A stretch of DNA of 8,449 nucleotides from an uncultured Campylobacter sp. (GTDB taxonomy: Bacteria; Campylobacterota; Campylobacteria; Campylobacterales; Campylobacteraceae), in NCBI GenBank assembly GCA_937896205.1, contig CALBNA010000201.1, forward strand, positions 1 through 8,449. Direction: 5' to 3'. Numbering within the stretch: the first letter of the stretch is position 1; each line of letters starts with the position of its first letter. The position numbers and the translations under genes are program-made. The notes under the pieces are model-generated. The model did no database searches and was not told the origin of the DNA. It saw only the letters and a program-made list of their open reading frames with translations. This document shows positions 1 through 6,574 of the stretch, one piece after another.

Positions 1-49
1 GCTCAGCGCCGCCTGCTTGCAGTGTCGAAATTATAAATAAAACCTTCAT
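1..49 (-). CDS. N-terminal fragment of a probable GT4-family glycosyltransferase (partial, runs off left edge)
   Basis: Reading the minus strand from an ATG at 49-47 gives MKVLFIISTLQAGGAE before the window ends. The pattern of a short hydrophobic beta strand followed by a GGAE loop is the N-terminal nucleotide-binding start of GT-B fold family 4 glycosyltransferases (for example PglH, whose start is similar and contains SGGAER). A good ribosome binding site (GGAGAGAGA) sits directly upstream of the ATG. The gene lies 93 bases downstream of the family 25 glycosyltransferase on the same strand and probably continues the polysaccharide locus. Only 16 residues are visible, so the acceptor and donor cannot be guessed. 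The family call rests on the GGAE motif plus context. Confidence 0.72.
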   Translation of the reverse strand, partial: MKVLFIISTLQAGGAE

Positions 50-93
50 TCTCTCTCCAAATTTTAATCAATGCACGAAAATTTAATAAATCT

Positions 94-121
94 TCAAAAT
101 TATTGATTTTATAAATTTTGA
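94..121. repeat. AT-rich inverted repeat in the gap between two glycosyltransferase genes
   Basis: TCAAAATT (94-101) and AATTTTGA (114-121) are perfect 8-base inverted copies around a 12-base loop. They lie in the 93-base gap (50-142) between the end of the family 25 glycosyltransferase and the start of the GT4 fragment. The gap is very AT-rich and holds no gene. The stem has only one G-C pair and no clear U-tract after it, so it is a poor intrinsic terminator. It could be a weak attenuator or operator, or simply a product of base composition. Several TATAAA-like words on the minus strand could serve as a -10 box, but none stands out. Confidence 0.3.
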
Positions 122-142
122 GCTTTATAATCGCTTAGTTTC

Positions 143-898
143 CTATCTTTTAAATATCCGCTCATAGCCTAAAATTGCCGCTTCAAAGCGCGTTGCGGCG
201 ACATATTTTAAGCTGTTTAGGCGAGCTAGAGGCGAGACTTTTACCTGCGCTCTTTGCACCCGCTCGGCTTGGATATTTGAGTCTGTTAGATCGGTTGGAT
301 GCGCGAAAATATCGCTAAAATACATTTTTAAGCCGTTTTGCAAAAGCAAAATTCGCCAAAAATCAGCCACGCAAAGCGCCTTTTTGTGCGTTTGCAAGAT
401 CTTTTCCGCCGCGCGCCTATCAAGCACGTAAGCAGCCGCTCGGTAAATCGTGCCGTAAGAGCGCTTTGAGACTAACCAAAAATCATCCTCCAGCTTTTTA
501 CCAAATGCGCTAAATCGCCCCTCCAGCCCGTCCTGCGCGCCGCAAATGAGAGCCGAACCCTCGTCCATCTTTGCAGCCGTTTCAAACGCCTTTTTCACCC
601 CGCCCTCGTCTCCGATAACGTCGTCTTCTAAAATGAGCGCAAACCGGGCGTCGCTTTTTAAAAACTCCTCGTAAGCGCGCACGTGAGAGAGCGAGCAACC
701 GACCTCGGACGGGCTTAGCAGCCTGCCGTAAGCCTCGAGGCTAGCTAGCGCGTAGCCATAGTACTCCTTTGCGCTCATAGCCCTGCCGTCGGTCGCCTCG
801 ACGAGTTTAAATTCGCCGTAGTTTTTAAACCGCTCTTTTAGCTTTTCTCGGCGCGCCTCGTCGCTTTTTAGCGAGATAACGAATACTAAATTTTTCAT
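143..898 (-). CDS. Glycosyltransferase family 25 (LOS/LPS-type sugar transferase)
   Basis: This 251-residue protein is a family 25 glycosyltransferase, a class of Gram-negative enzymes that add hexoses to lipooligosaccharide or other surface glycans at the cytoplasmic face of the inner membrane. The family hallmarks are in order: the start MKNLVFVISL followed by a charged stretch, EATDGR (34-39), the signature EVGCSLSH (65-72), the metal/nucleotide motif ALILEDD (87-93), and ADFW (178-181) near the usual C-terminal Asp/Trp region. Length is normal for the family. The ATG (898-896) overlaps the stop of the upstream flippase gene by four bases (ATGA), with only a weak AAAAG in front, so translation is probably coupled. 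The donor sugar and the linkage formed cannot be read from sequence. A 93-base gap follows before the next gene. Confidence 0.9.
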   Translation of the reverse strand: MKNLVFVISLKSDEARREKLKERFKNYGEFKLVEATDGRAMSAKEYYGYALASLEAYGRLLSPSEVGCSLSHVRAYEEFLKSDARFALILEDDVIGDEGGVKKAFETAAKMDEGSALICGAQDGLEGRFSAFGKKLEDDFWLVSKRSYGTIYRAAAYVLDRRAAEKILQTHKKALCVADFWRILLLQNGLKMYFSDIFAHPTDLTDSNIQAERVQRAQVKVSPLARLNSLKYVAATRFEAAILGYERIFKR

Positions 899-2409
899 CT
901 TTTAAACTTCGATTTGATTTTATTTATCACGATTAGTTGTTCTCTTTTGTCAAATATCAAAAATAGGCTCGCGGCGTAACCGAGCGCAAGCAAAACCGCC
1001 GAATACGCGGCAAATTCGCCCCAGCTTGAAATTTGCACGAAATTTCGCAGCCAAAAAAACAGTCCGCAAACGGCCGCGAAAACGGCTAAATTTTTAAAAT
1101 AAACGCCGTAAAAAGTCGTAAGCGGCAAGCTCAAATTTAATGCGGCGTTTATAAGGTCAAATCCCAAAATGCGCACCGAATAAAGCGCGGCGCCGACGGC
1201 AACCATGCCGTAGATGCCGTAGTCCGTAAATTTAAGCACGGCAATCTGCGCCAAAATCGTGCCGGCACCCAAAATGGTGTTTGCTATCGCGGGACGTTTT
1301 AGTTTATTTGTCGCGCTGTCGAGATTAAAAAGCGAAAAAACATAGCTAATAAATATAATCGGCACCAGAGTTATCATCGATAGATTATAGATTAGGCTTA
1401 TCTCGTCCGCGCTTTTAAACGGTAGCCAAAGCGTGTAAAATTCGCACCCAAACGCCACGAAAATAGCTGCCGGCACACTCATAACAAACGCCGTAACTCG
1501 CATCGAAAATTTAGCCTCCGCAACAAGCGCGGTCAAATTTGACTTAGAGTAGTGCTCGACGAATTTTGGCGCAAATATCGCGCTAAGCTGTGCCACGAAG
1601 CTCTCCAAAATGATCGGAGCCGCCTTTGAAACGGCTAAAATTCCCGTCGCGTTCGCGCTTAAAAATATGTTGCAGATAAACAGATCCATACCGCTCATAA
1701 GCACGCGGTTTAGGGCGTTAAAGCTATTATAGACGCCCGATTTTAGCAGCTCTTTGATCCGCGCAAAGTCAAATTCGCGCGGGTTAAATTTAAGCTCCGG
1801 AGTGATACGGCGCGAAACCCAAACGCTCGTAAAAAACACAAAGAGCGACGCAACTAAAGCAGAGATCGCGATATAGGCGATCATCGGTCTGAAAAAATAA
1901 AAAAGCGCTACGATGAGAGCGGCTAAAATAGCGCTAGACGCGGCGTTGCGAACCGAGATGATGTAGAGCTTGTTTTTGATAAACATCGAGACGCTGATGA
2001 CGCCGTTAAAAAGCCCGACGCAAAAATTTATAAAATAAAACGCGAAAGTAAGCCGCACGTCGCCTAGCAGCGCGTCGCTCACGTTTAGCACGCTTTGCAA
2101 ATTTAAGATAAAAATACCCGCGCCAAGCAAAATAAGAACGCAAAAAAAGATATTTACGACTAGAACCGACGAGTAGTAGGAGTTTGCTGCGCGGATGTCG
2201 TCTCTATGCCACTCGTACGCGACGAAGCGGCCGCTAACGGAGTTTATCGCAGCAGTCACGACTAGGGCGTAAGCCACGATAGCGTTTGACAGCCCGACAA
2301 AGCCGTAGGCTTCGTTGCCTAGGCTCTTTAGGATGTAGGGCGTGAGGAAAAAATTTATCCCCATCGAGACGATAAAAACGACGATGGAGCTGATCAAATT
2401 TACGAGCAT
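895..2409 (-). CDS. Wzx-type polysaccharide flippase (oligosaccharide flippase family, MOP superfamily)
   Basis: This is a 504-residue, very hydrophobic protein with about 12-14 membrane segments (by eye about 5-27, 38-57, 81-104, 120-142, 158-197, then several from 300 to the end). The N-terminal layout, a first helix followed by LTPYILKSLGNEAYGFVGLS (22-41), is typical of Wzx/RfbX-like polysaccharide exporters. Its expected role is to flip the undecaprenyl-diphosphate-linked repeat unit from the cytoplasmic to the periplasmic face of the inner membrane. The C-terminus is a basic tail (KSKFKR), as expected for a cytoplasmic end. The ATG shares one base with the stop of the dehydrogenase upstream (TAATG), with AAGG five bases before the ATG. 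No polymerase (Wzy) or ligase gene is visible in the window. The substrate is unknown, and the family is supported by length, topology and context. Confidence 0.88.
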   Translation of the reverse strand: MLVNLISSIVVFIVSMGINFFLTPYILKSLGNEAYGFVGLSNAIVAYALVVTAAINSVSGRFVAYEWHRDDIRAANSYYSSVLVVNIFFCVLILLGAGIFILNLQSVLNVSDALLGDVRLTFAFYFINFCVGLFNGVISVSMFIKNKLYIISVRNAASSAILAALIVALFYFFRPMIAYIAISALVASLFVFFTSVWVSRRITPELKFNPREFDFARIKELLKSGVYNSFNALNRVLMSGMDLFICNIFLSANATGILAVSKAAPIILESFVAQLSAIFAPKFVEHYSKSNLTALVAEAKFSMRVTAFVMSVPAAIFVAFGCEFYTLWLPFKSADEISLIYNLSMITLVPIIFISYVFSLFNLDSATNKLKRPAIANTILGAGTILAQIAVLKFTDYGIYGMVAVGAALYSVRILGFDLINAALNLSLPLTTFYGVYFKNLAVFAAVCGLFFWLRNFVQISSWGEFAAYSAVLLALGYAASLFLIFDKREQLIVINKIKSKFKR

Positions 2410-3641
2410 TACAGCCTTGCGTCGGCGTTTTCGTAGACGTTTTTAATATCGTAAACGAGAGCTTTGCTAAATTTTAACCCTTTAAATTTATCGTGTGCGA
2501 CGGCGATCACGACGCAGTCGTAGTCCGCCTCGTCAAAGCTTTTTAGCGGCGCGATACCGTATTCGCGCTTTACCTCGGCTTCGTCCGCCCACGGATCGTA
2601 GACGTCCACGCGGCAACCAAAATCCCTAAGCTCCTCGATCACGTCTATCACGCGCGAGTTGCGGATATCCGGGCAGTTTTCTTTAAACGTAAGCCCAAGC
2701 ACCAAAACGCGAGCCGAATTTATCAAAACGCCCCTTTTTATCATTAGTTTTACAACCTGGTCGGCGGCATATTTGCCCATATTGTCGTTGATGCGGCGTC
2801 CGGCTAGGATCATTTCCGGATGAAAGCCAAGCTCCTGCGCCTTGTGTGTGAGGTAGTACGGATCCACGCCGATGCAGTGGCCGCCCACTAGCCCAGGACG
2901 GAAATTTAAGAAATTCCACTTCGTACCCGCCGCCTGCAAAACGGCGTTCGTGTCGATGTTCATCTTGTTAAATATCATCGCAAGCTCGTTCATAAAAGCG
3001 ATGTTTATATCGCGCTGCGTGTTTTCGATGACTTTGGCTGCCTCGGCGACCTTGATAGTAGGCGCTTTGTGAGTGCCCGCCGTGATGATCGAGCGGTAGA
3101 CCTCGTCGACCTTTTCGGCGACTTCCGGCGTCGAGCCGCTAGTGATTTTTTTGATTTTAGTTACGGTGTGCTCTTTGTCGCCCGGGTTTATGCGCTCAGG
3201 CGAGTATCCGCAGAAAAAGTCCTCGTTAAATTTAAGCCCGCTTTGCTCAAGTAGCGGCACGCAAATCTCCTCCGTAACGCCCGGATACACCGTGCTTTCA
3301 TACACGACGATATCGCCCTTTTTTAGCACCTTTGCGACGCTTTGCGTGGCTTTTATAACCGGCGTCAAATCTGGGCGCTTATTTTTATCTATCGGCGTCG
3401 GGACGGTAACGATAAAAAAGTTGCAATCTCTAATATCGTCCAAATTTAAGCTAAATTTCATACCGTTCTCTATCGCTTTTTTCATCTGCTCGGTGCTTAG
3501 CTCTAGCGTGCGGTCATACCCGCTTTTGAGCTCCTCTATGCGGGCGGCATTGACGTCAAAGCCCGTGACTTCGTATTTCTCGCTAAATGCAGCCGCCAAA
3601 GGCAGCCCGACGAATCCTAGTCCGATAACGGCTATTTTCAT
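2409..3641 (-). CDS. Nucleotide-sugar dehydrogenase, UDP-GlcNAc/UDP-GalNAc 6-dehydrogenase type (TviB/WbpA/WbpO-like)
   Basis: The 410-residue product is an NAD-dependent nucleotide-sugar 6-dehydrogenase that oxidises C6 of a UDP-sugar twice to give a UDP-uronic acid. Visible parts are the NAD-binding GLGFVG (7-12), VTVPTPID (78-85), [12 protein letters not shown] (114-125), [11 protein letters not shown] (145-155), the central [19 protein letters not shown] (201-219), and the catalytic-cysteine motif [11 protein letters not shown] (253-263, Cys256). The [11 protein letters not shown] and [11 protein letters not shown] forms are characteristic of the UDP-N-acetylhexosamine group rather than true Ugd, which has SNPEFLKEG and GGSCFPKD as in the neighbour at 4078-5400. 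The likely product is therefore UDP-GlcNAcA or UDP-GalNAcA. I cannot decide between the two by eye. The ATG overlaps the ecotin stop by four bases (ATGA), with AAGGA seven bases before it inside the ecotin coding sequence. The length is slightly short for the family but both domains appear complete. Confidence 0.9.
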   Translation of the reverse strand: MKIAVIGLGFVGLPLAAAFSEKYEVTGFDVNAARIEELKSGYDRTLELSTEQMKKAIENGMKFSLNLDDIRDCNFFIVTVPTPIDKNKRPDLTPVIKATQSVAKVLKKGDIVVYESTVYPGVTEEICVPLLEQSGLKFNEDFFCGYSPERINPGDKEHTVTKIKKITSGSTPEVAEKVDEVYRSIITAGTHKAPTIKVAEAAKVIENTQRDINIAFMNELAMIFNKMNIDTNAVLQAAGTKWNFLNFRPGLVGGHCIGVDPYYLTHKAQELGFHPEMILAGRRINDNMGKYAADQVVKLMIKRGVLINSARVLVLGLTFKENCPDIRNSRVIDVIEELRDFGCRVDVYDPWADEAEVKREYGIAPLKSFDEADYDCVVIAVAHDKFKGLKFSKALVYDIKNVYENADARL

Positions 3642-4081
3642 TTATTTTTCCTTTTTAATTTTTTTGGTTCTATCGTTTTTACGCGTTCATACATTCTTAT
3701 TTCCGCGCCTACTCCTTGCGGAGTTATGATTTTAACGGGGCTAACGCCAGGTAAAATTTGAGTGAATTCGTAATAAACCCGCCTCTTTTTCTTTCCGTCC
3801 TTGCAAAGCATCATCGTTTGCGCCAGCTCGTCACCGCCGCTAAATTCATAATAAATCCCGCGCGCGTCCTCTTTTTCCTCGAGCTTTCCGCCTAGCAAAA
3901 AGGCAAAGTTGCAGTCGATTTCTATCTCTTTAAAAAAAGCGACTTCGTATTTAAAATAATCAGGCGGCATCTTTGAAATAGGCAGCTCGAAAATATTTTC
4001 CTCGGTTTTCGCCGCGTTTTCGCCAGCCAAAAGCGCAAACGGCAGCGCGCAAGCCGCGATAAAAAGTAAAATTTTCCTCAT
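3638..4081 (-). CDS. eco: Ecotin-family periplasmic serine protease inhibitor
   Basis: The 147-residue product starts with a signal peptide (MRK, then a hydrophobic run to about residue 19; cleavage probably near Ala19/Gly20). The rest aligns from memory with E. coli ecotin: EIDCN (54-58) with [13 protein letters not shown] (63-70) with [20 protein letters not shown] (88-99) with [28 protein letters not shown] (116-131) with IVVYTPDNVDVKYRVW. Cys57 and Cys93 match the conserved disulfide pair, and Met90 falls on the primary P1 residue (Met84 in mature E. coli ecotin). Ecotins are dimeric inhibitors of trypsin-fold proteases, including neutrophil elastase and pancreatic enzymes. Compared with E. 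coli, the mature N-terminus is shorter by roughly 15-20 residues, and there is a strongly basic C-terminal tail (KKLKRKNK). Four-base overlaps join it to ugd upstream and to the second dehydrogenase downstream. The SD GGAG lies seven bases before the ATG. Confidence 0.88.
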   Translation of the reverse strand: MRKILLFIAACALPFALLAGENAAKTEENIFELPISKMPPDYFKYEVAFFKEIEIDCNFAFLLGGKLEEKEDARGIYYEFSGGDELAQTMMLCKDGKKKRRVYYEFTQILPGVSPVKIITPQGVGAEIRMYERVKTIEPKKLKRKNK

Positions 4082-5400
4082 GATTTCACTCCGATTTGAA
4101 AATACTTAAAGCCCAAATTTGCCAGATTTTTCGCGTCGTATTGATTGCGCCCGTCAAAGATCACGGCGTTTTTTAGCCGCTGCTTCATCTCCATAAAATC
4201 AGGCGACCTAAACTCGCTCCACTCGGTCACCAGCGCAAGCGCGTCGGCGCCGTTTAGCGCGTCGTATTTATTTGGGGCGAATTTTAAATTTGAGTTAGGT
4301 AGATATTTTTTGGCTTCGTTTACGGCTTTTGGATCGTAGGCGACGACGTTTGCGCCCGCGTTTTCTAGCGCTTTTATGAGCACTAGCGAGCTAGCCTCGC
4401 GCATATCATCGGTATTTGGTTTAAACGCTAGCCCCCAAATCGCCACCGTTTTTCCGCTCAAATTTCCGCCGAAAAATGCTGAAATTTTTTCAAAAAGCAC
4501 CGTTTTTTGCGCCGCGTTTCTAGCCTCCACCGCGCTTAAAACCTTCGGCTCAAAACCGTTTTGTCTGGCGGTGTAGATGAGCGCCTCGACGTCTTTTGGA
4601 AAACAGCTACCGCCGTAACCGCAGCCAGGATATATAAAGCTATAACCGATGCGAGAGTCGCTGCCGATGCCTTTTCGCACCAAATTTACGTCCGCCCCCA
4701 CGCGTTCGCAGATACCCGCGATCTCATTTATGAAGCTGATTTTGGTCGCCAGCATCGCGTTTGCGGCGTATTTGGTCATCTCTGCGGACTTTACGTCCAT
4801 GGTGATAAAGCGGTCGTGATTTTTCATAAAGGGCGCGTAAAGCTCGCGCATGACGCTTTGCCCCCACTCGCTACTAGCGCCCACTACGACGCGATCGGGC
4901 TTTAAAAAGTCCTCGACTGCCGCGCCCTCTTTTAAAAACTCGGGGTTTGATACGACTTCAAATTTGACGTCCAGGTTTCTTTTTTTTAACTCGCTAGCTA
5001 TCACTTCGGTTACCTTTTCCGCAGTGCCCACGGGGACGGTTGATTTATCTACGACGATTAGAGGCGAGGTTAAATTTTGTCCGATACTTTTTGCGACTTC
5101 TAGCACGTAGCGCAGATCTGCCTGCCCGTCCGCGCCCATAGGCGTGCCCACTGCGATAAATAGCACGCTAGCGTGCGCCAAGGCCTCTTTTATATCGACG
5201 CTAAATTTGAGCGCGCCGTTTGCCGTGCACTCGGCCACGATCTCTGCAAGCCCCGGCTCATAGATCGGTATGATGCCGTTATTTAGCGCGTTTATCTTGG
5301 CTTCGTCCACGTCCACGCATATGACATCGTTGCCCATTTTAGCTAGGCACGCGCCGCTAACTAGCCCCACGTAGCCAGTGCCTACGACTGCGATCCTCAC
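4078..5400 (-). CDS. ugd: UDP-glucose 6-dehydrogenase
   Basis: This 440-residue enzyme converts UDP-glucose to UDP-glucuronic acid in the cytoplasm with two NAD+. It has the Rossmann motif GTGYVG (7-12), IYEPGL (46-51), AVGTP (83-87), KSTVPVGT (119-126), the substrate-binding SNPEFLKEG (151-159), the helix KYAANAMLATKISFINE (210-226), the catalytic GYGGSCFPKD with Cys266 (261-270), and the C-terminal domain signature GLAFKPNTDDMREA (323-336). Length and motif order are those of classical bacterial Ugd. The start is GTG at 5400-5398, overlapping the galE stop by four bases (GTGA), with GGAG eight bases upstream. The protein begins MRIAVVGTGYVG, so no other start is plausible. The coding strand has an A8 run at the Leu138-Lys140 codons, a possible slippage site but within normal limits for such a genome. 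Confidence 0.96.
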   Translation of the reverse strand: MRIAVVGTGYVGLVSGACLAKMGNDVICVDVDEAKINALNNGIIPIYEPGLAEIVAECTANGALKFSVDIKEALAHASVLFIAVGTPMGADGQADLRYVLEVAKSIGQNLTSPLIVVDKSTVPVGTAEKVTEVIASELKKRNLDVKFEVVSNPEFLKEGAAVEDFLKPDRVVVGASSEWGQSVMRELYAPFMKNHDRFITMDVKSAEMTKYAANAMLATKISFINEIAGICERVGADVNLVRKGIGSDSRIGYSFIYPGCGYGGSCFPKDVEALIYTARQNGFEPKVLSAVEARNAAQKTVLFEKISAFFGGNLSGKTVAIWGLAFKPNTDDMREASSLVLIKALENAGANVVAYDPKAVNEAKKYLPNSNLKFAPNKYDALNGADALALVTEWSEFRSPDFMEMKQRLKNAVIFDGRNQYDAKNLANLGFKYFQIGVKS

Positions 5401-6383
5401 AGCCTCTTCTCCCAGTCAAGCGCGGTTTTTATGATGAGCGCGAGATCCTCTCTCTTAGGCTGCCAGTTAGTTAATTTTCTTATCTTTTCTGGCTTTGCGA
5501 TGAGGCACGCTGGATCGCCGTCTCTACGAGGCGCGCTAATTACTTTAAAATCAACCCCGCTTACTTTTTTAGCCGTTTCTATAACCTCTTTCACGCTAAA
5601 GCCGCGGCCGTAGCCGACGTTAAAGATTTCGCTTTTTTCATGTTCATTTAGATACTCTAGCGCGCTTAGATGCGCGTCGGCTAGGTCGCTCACGTGGATA
5701 TAGTCTCTCACGCAGGTGCCGTCTGCGGTAGGATAGTCGCTGCCAAAAATTCCCATACTCTCGCGCTTGCCCAGAGCCGTCTGTGTCGCGACTTTGATTA
5801 GATGCGTGGCGTTTGGATAGTTTTGCCCGATAAGCCCCTCCTCGTCGGCACCCGCGACGTTAAAGTAACGCAAAATCGCAAATTTGAAATTTTCATTTGA
5901 GGCGGCGTAGTCTTTGATGATCCACTCGCTCATTAGCTTGCTTCGGCCGTACGGGTTTATCGGATTTGCCGCGGTTTGCTCATCGACCTCTCCGATCTCT
6001 GGCTCGCCGTAAACCGCCGCAGTGGAGCTAAAGATAAATTTATTTACGCCGTACTGCTTACAATAGGTCAAAATTTTAGCGACGTTTGCGGTGTTGTTTA
6101 GGTAGTATTTTAGCGGATCTTGAGTGCTTTCAAAAACCTCGATAAATGCGGCGAAATGAATAATCGCGTCAAATTTGCCCTCCGCAAAAATCCCGCTTAG
6201 ATCATCCTCTAAATTTGCCTTTACGAACTTAAATTTACCGATTTTTTCAAGCGCGTCAAGCGCCTTTGTAGTGCCTTTGCAGAGATTATCCACGACCGTT
6301 ATCTCGTGTCCGCCTTGCTTTAAAAGCGCCTTTAGCACGTGAGAGCCGATGTAGCCAGCTCCGCCTGTTATTAAAATTTTCAA
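5397..6383 (-). CDS. galE: UDP-glucose/UDP-GlcNAc 4-epimerase (GalE/Gne type)
   Basis: This extended-SDR epimerase interconverts UDP-Glc and UDP-Gal, and in the Campylobacter Gne form also UDP-GlcNAc and UDP-GalNAc. Numbered from the TTG start chosen here (328 residues), it shows GGAGYIG (7-13), HFAAFIEVFES (76-86), FSSTAAVYG (118-126), the catalytic YGRSK with Tyr145 and Lys149, LRYFNVAGA (171-179), and FNVGYGRGFSVKEV (254-267). The frame stays open to an ATG at 6437 and an internal ATG at 6398. I prefer TTG at 6383-6381: it has AAAGG with 7-base spacing, gives the expected MKILITGG start, and gives the length I recall for C. jejuni Gne. The ATG at 6398 has no SD and lies about 7 bases from the predicted transcription start. 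It is the first gene of the operon. Dual specificity is an inference from similarity. Confidence 0.93.
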   Translation of the reverse strand: MKILITGGAGYIGSHVLKALLKQGGHEITVVDNLCKGTTKALDALEKIGKFKFVKANLEDDLSGIFAEGKFDAIIHFAAFIEVFESTQDPLKYYLNNTANVAKILTYCKQYGVNKFIFSSTAAVYGEPEIGEVDEQTAANPINPYGRSKLMSEWIIKDYAASNENFKFAILRYFNVAGADEEGLIGQNYPNATHLIKVATQTALGKRESMGIFGSDYPTADGTCVRDYIHVSDLADAHLSALEYLNEHEKSEIFNVGYGRGFSVKEVIETAKKVSGVDFKVISAPRRDGDPACLIAKPEKIRKLTNWQPKREDLALIIKTALDWEKRL

Positions 6384-6411
6384 GTTTAAGCCTTTCATAA
6401 AAAAGTGGTTA

Positions 6412-6420
6412 ATTTTATCA
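6412..6420 (-). promoter_or_regulatory. Candidate extended -10 promoter of the polysaccharide operon
   Basis: Read on the minus strand, this is TGATAAAAT, an extended -10 element (TGn followed by TAAAAT, five of six matches to TATAAT). Transcription would begin near 6405, leaving about 22 bases of leader before the TTG at 6383 and including its AAAGG ribosome site. It is the best -10 in the 191 bases upstream of the six-gene operon. A -35 box is not convincing, which is usual for the housekeeping sigma factor in Campylobacter. It is predicted only by eye. Confidence 0.5.
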
Positions 6421-6427
6421 AAAATAG

Positions 6428-6448
6428 AGTAAAGCAAAAGTAAAGCAA
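6428..6448. repeat. Tandem direct repeat upstream of the galE promoter
   Basis: AGTAAAGCAA occurs at 6428-6437 and again at 6439-6448, a perfect 10-base match with an 11-base period. The pair covers the position where the -35 region and the sequence just upstream of it would fall for the minus-strand promoter at 6412-6420. Spacing of one helical turn is what a regulator binding side by side would need, but a chance duplication in AT-rich DNA is also possible. Confidence 0.5.
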
Positions 6449-6500
6449 GGTTAGTTTTTAAATTTTGCCTAAAAGCTGCAAAATGGATATCTATCTTTAG

Positions 6501-6535
6501 AAATTTAAAATATACTTACAATCTGTTTTAAATTT
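6501..6535. repeat. 10-base inverted repeat upstream of the oxidoreductase promoter
   Basis: AAATTTAAAA (6501-6510) and TTTTAAATTT (6526-6535) are exact reverse complements separated by 15 bases. The right arm ends six bases before the TATAAT at 6542, and the loop covers the -35 position, so the dyad could be an operator for the plus-strand gene. The caution is that AAATTT is one of the commonest words in this DNA, so a chance dyad is not unlikely. It lies before the transcription start and is therefore not an RNA hairpin of this transcript. Confidence 0.4.
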
Positions 6536-6541
6536 AATCTT

Positions 6542-6547
6542 TATAAT
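6542..6547 (+). promoter_or_regulatory. -10 box of the flavin oxidoreductase gene
   Basis: A perfect TATAAT on the plus strand lies 27 bases before the ATG at 6575. The predicted transcription start is near 6554, giving a leader of about 20 bases that contains the ribosome site AAGGA (6565-6569). No good -35 box is visible at the usual spacing, and the region upstream is AT-rich. This fits Campylobacter housekeeping promoters. Confidence 0.6.
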
Positions 6548-6574
6548 TCCTCATCTACAAAAAAAAGGATAAAA

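Noticed and set aside
94..121. Inverted repeat as an intrinsic terminator of the operon
   Set aside because: The stem is almost all A-T and has no clear U-tract. The next gene on the same strand follows after 93 bases with its own ribosome site, so read-through is more likely.
737..755. Recurring GCTAGC-type words (for example near 740, 4390 and 8345) as a dispersed repeat
   Set aside because: They fall inside genes at Leu/Ser/Ala codons and reflect codon preference of this kind of genome rather than a mobile or regulatory repeat.
2683..2919. 78-codon open frame on the minus strand in another frame of the second dehydrogenase
   Set aside because: It lies fully inside a well-supported gene, with no ribosome site and no recognisable family.
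3142..3729. 195-codon open frame on the plus strand
   Set aside because: It is antisense to the second dehydrogenase and part of ecotin, both strongly supported by motifs. Its product is a Ser/Leu/Phe-rich composition typical of a shadow frame, with no recognisable domain.
3638..4081. Ecotin signal peptide read as a lipoprotein signal (IAAC at 8-11)
   Set aside because: The hydrophobic stretch before Cys11 is too short, and the hydrophobic core continues to about residue 19, which fits ordinary signal peptidase I cleavage better.
4982..4989. Run of eight T (A8 on the coding strand) inside ugd, as a possible phase-variation tract
   Set aside because: Campylobacter phase variation mostly uses G/C tracts of about eight or more, and none is present here. 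The A8 codes ordinary Lys residues in a conserved-length protein. Slippage cannot be excluded, but nothing else supports it.
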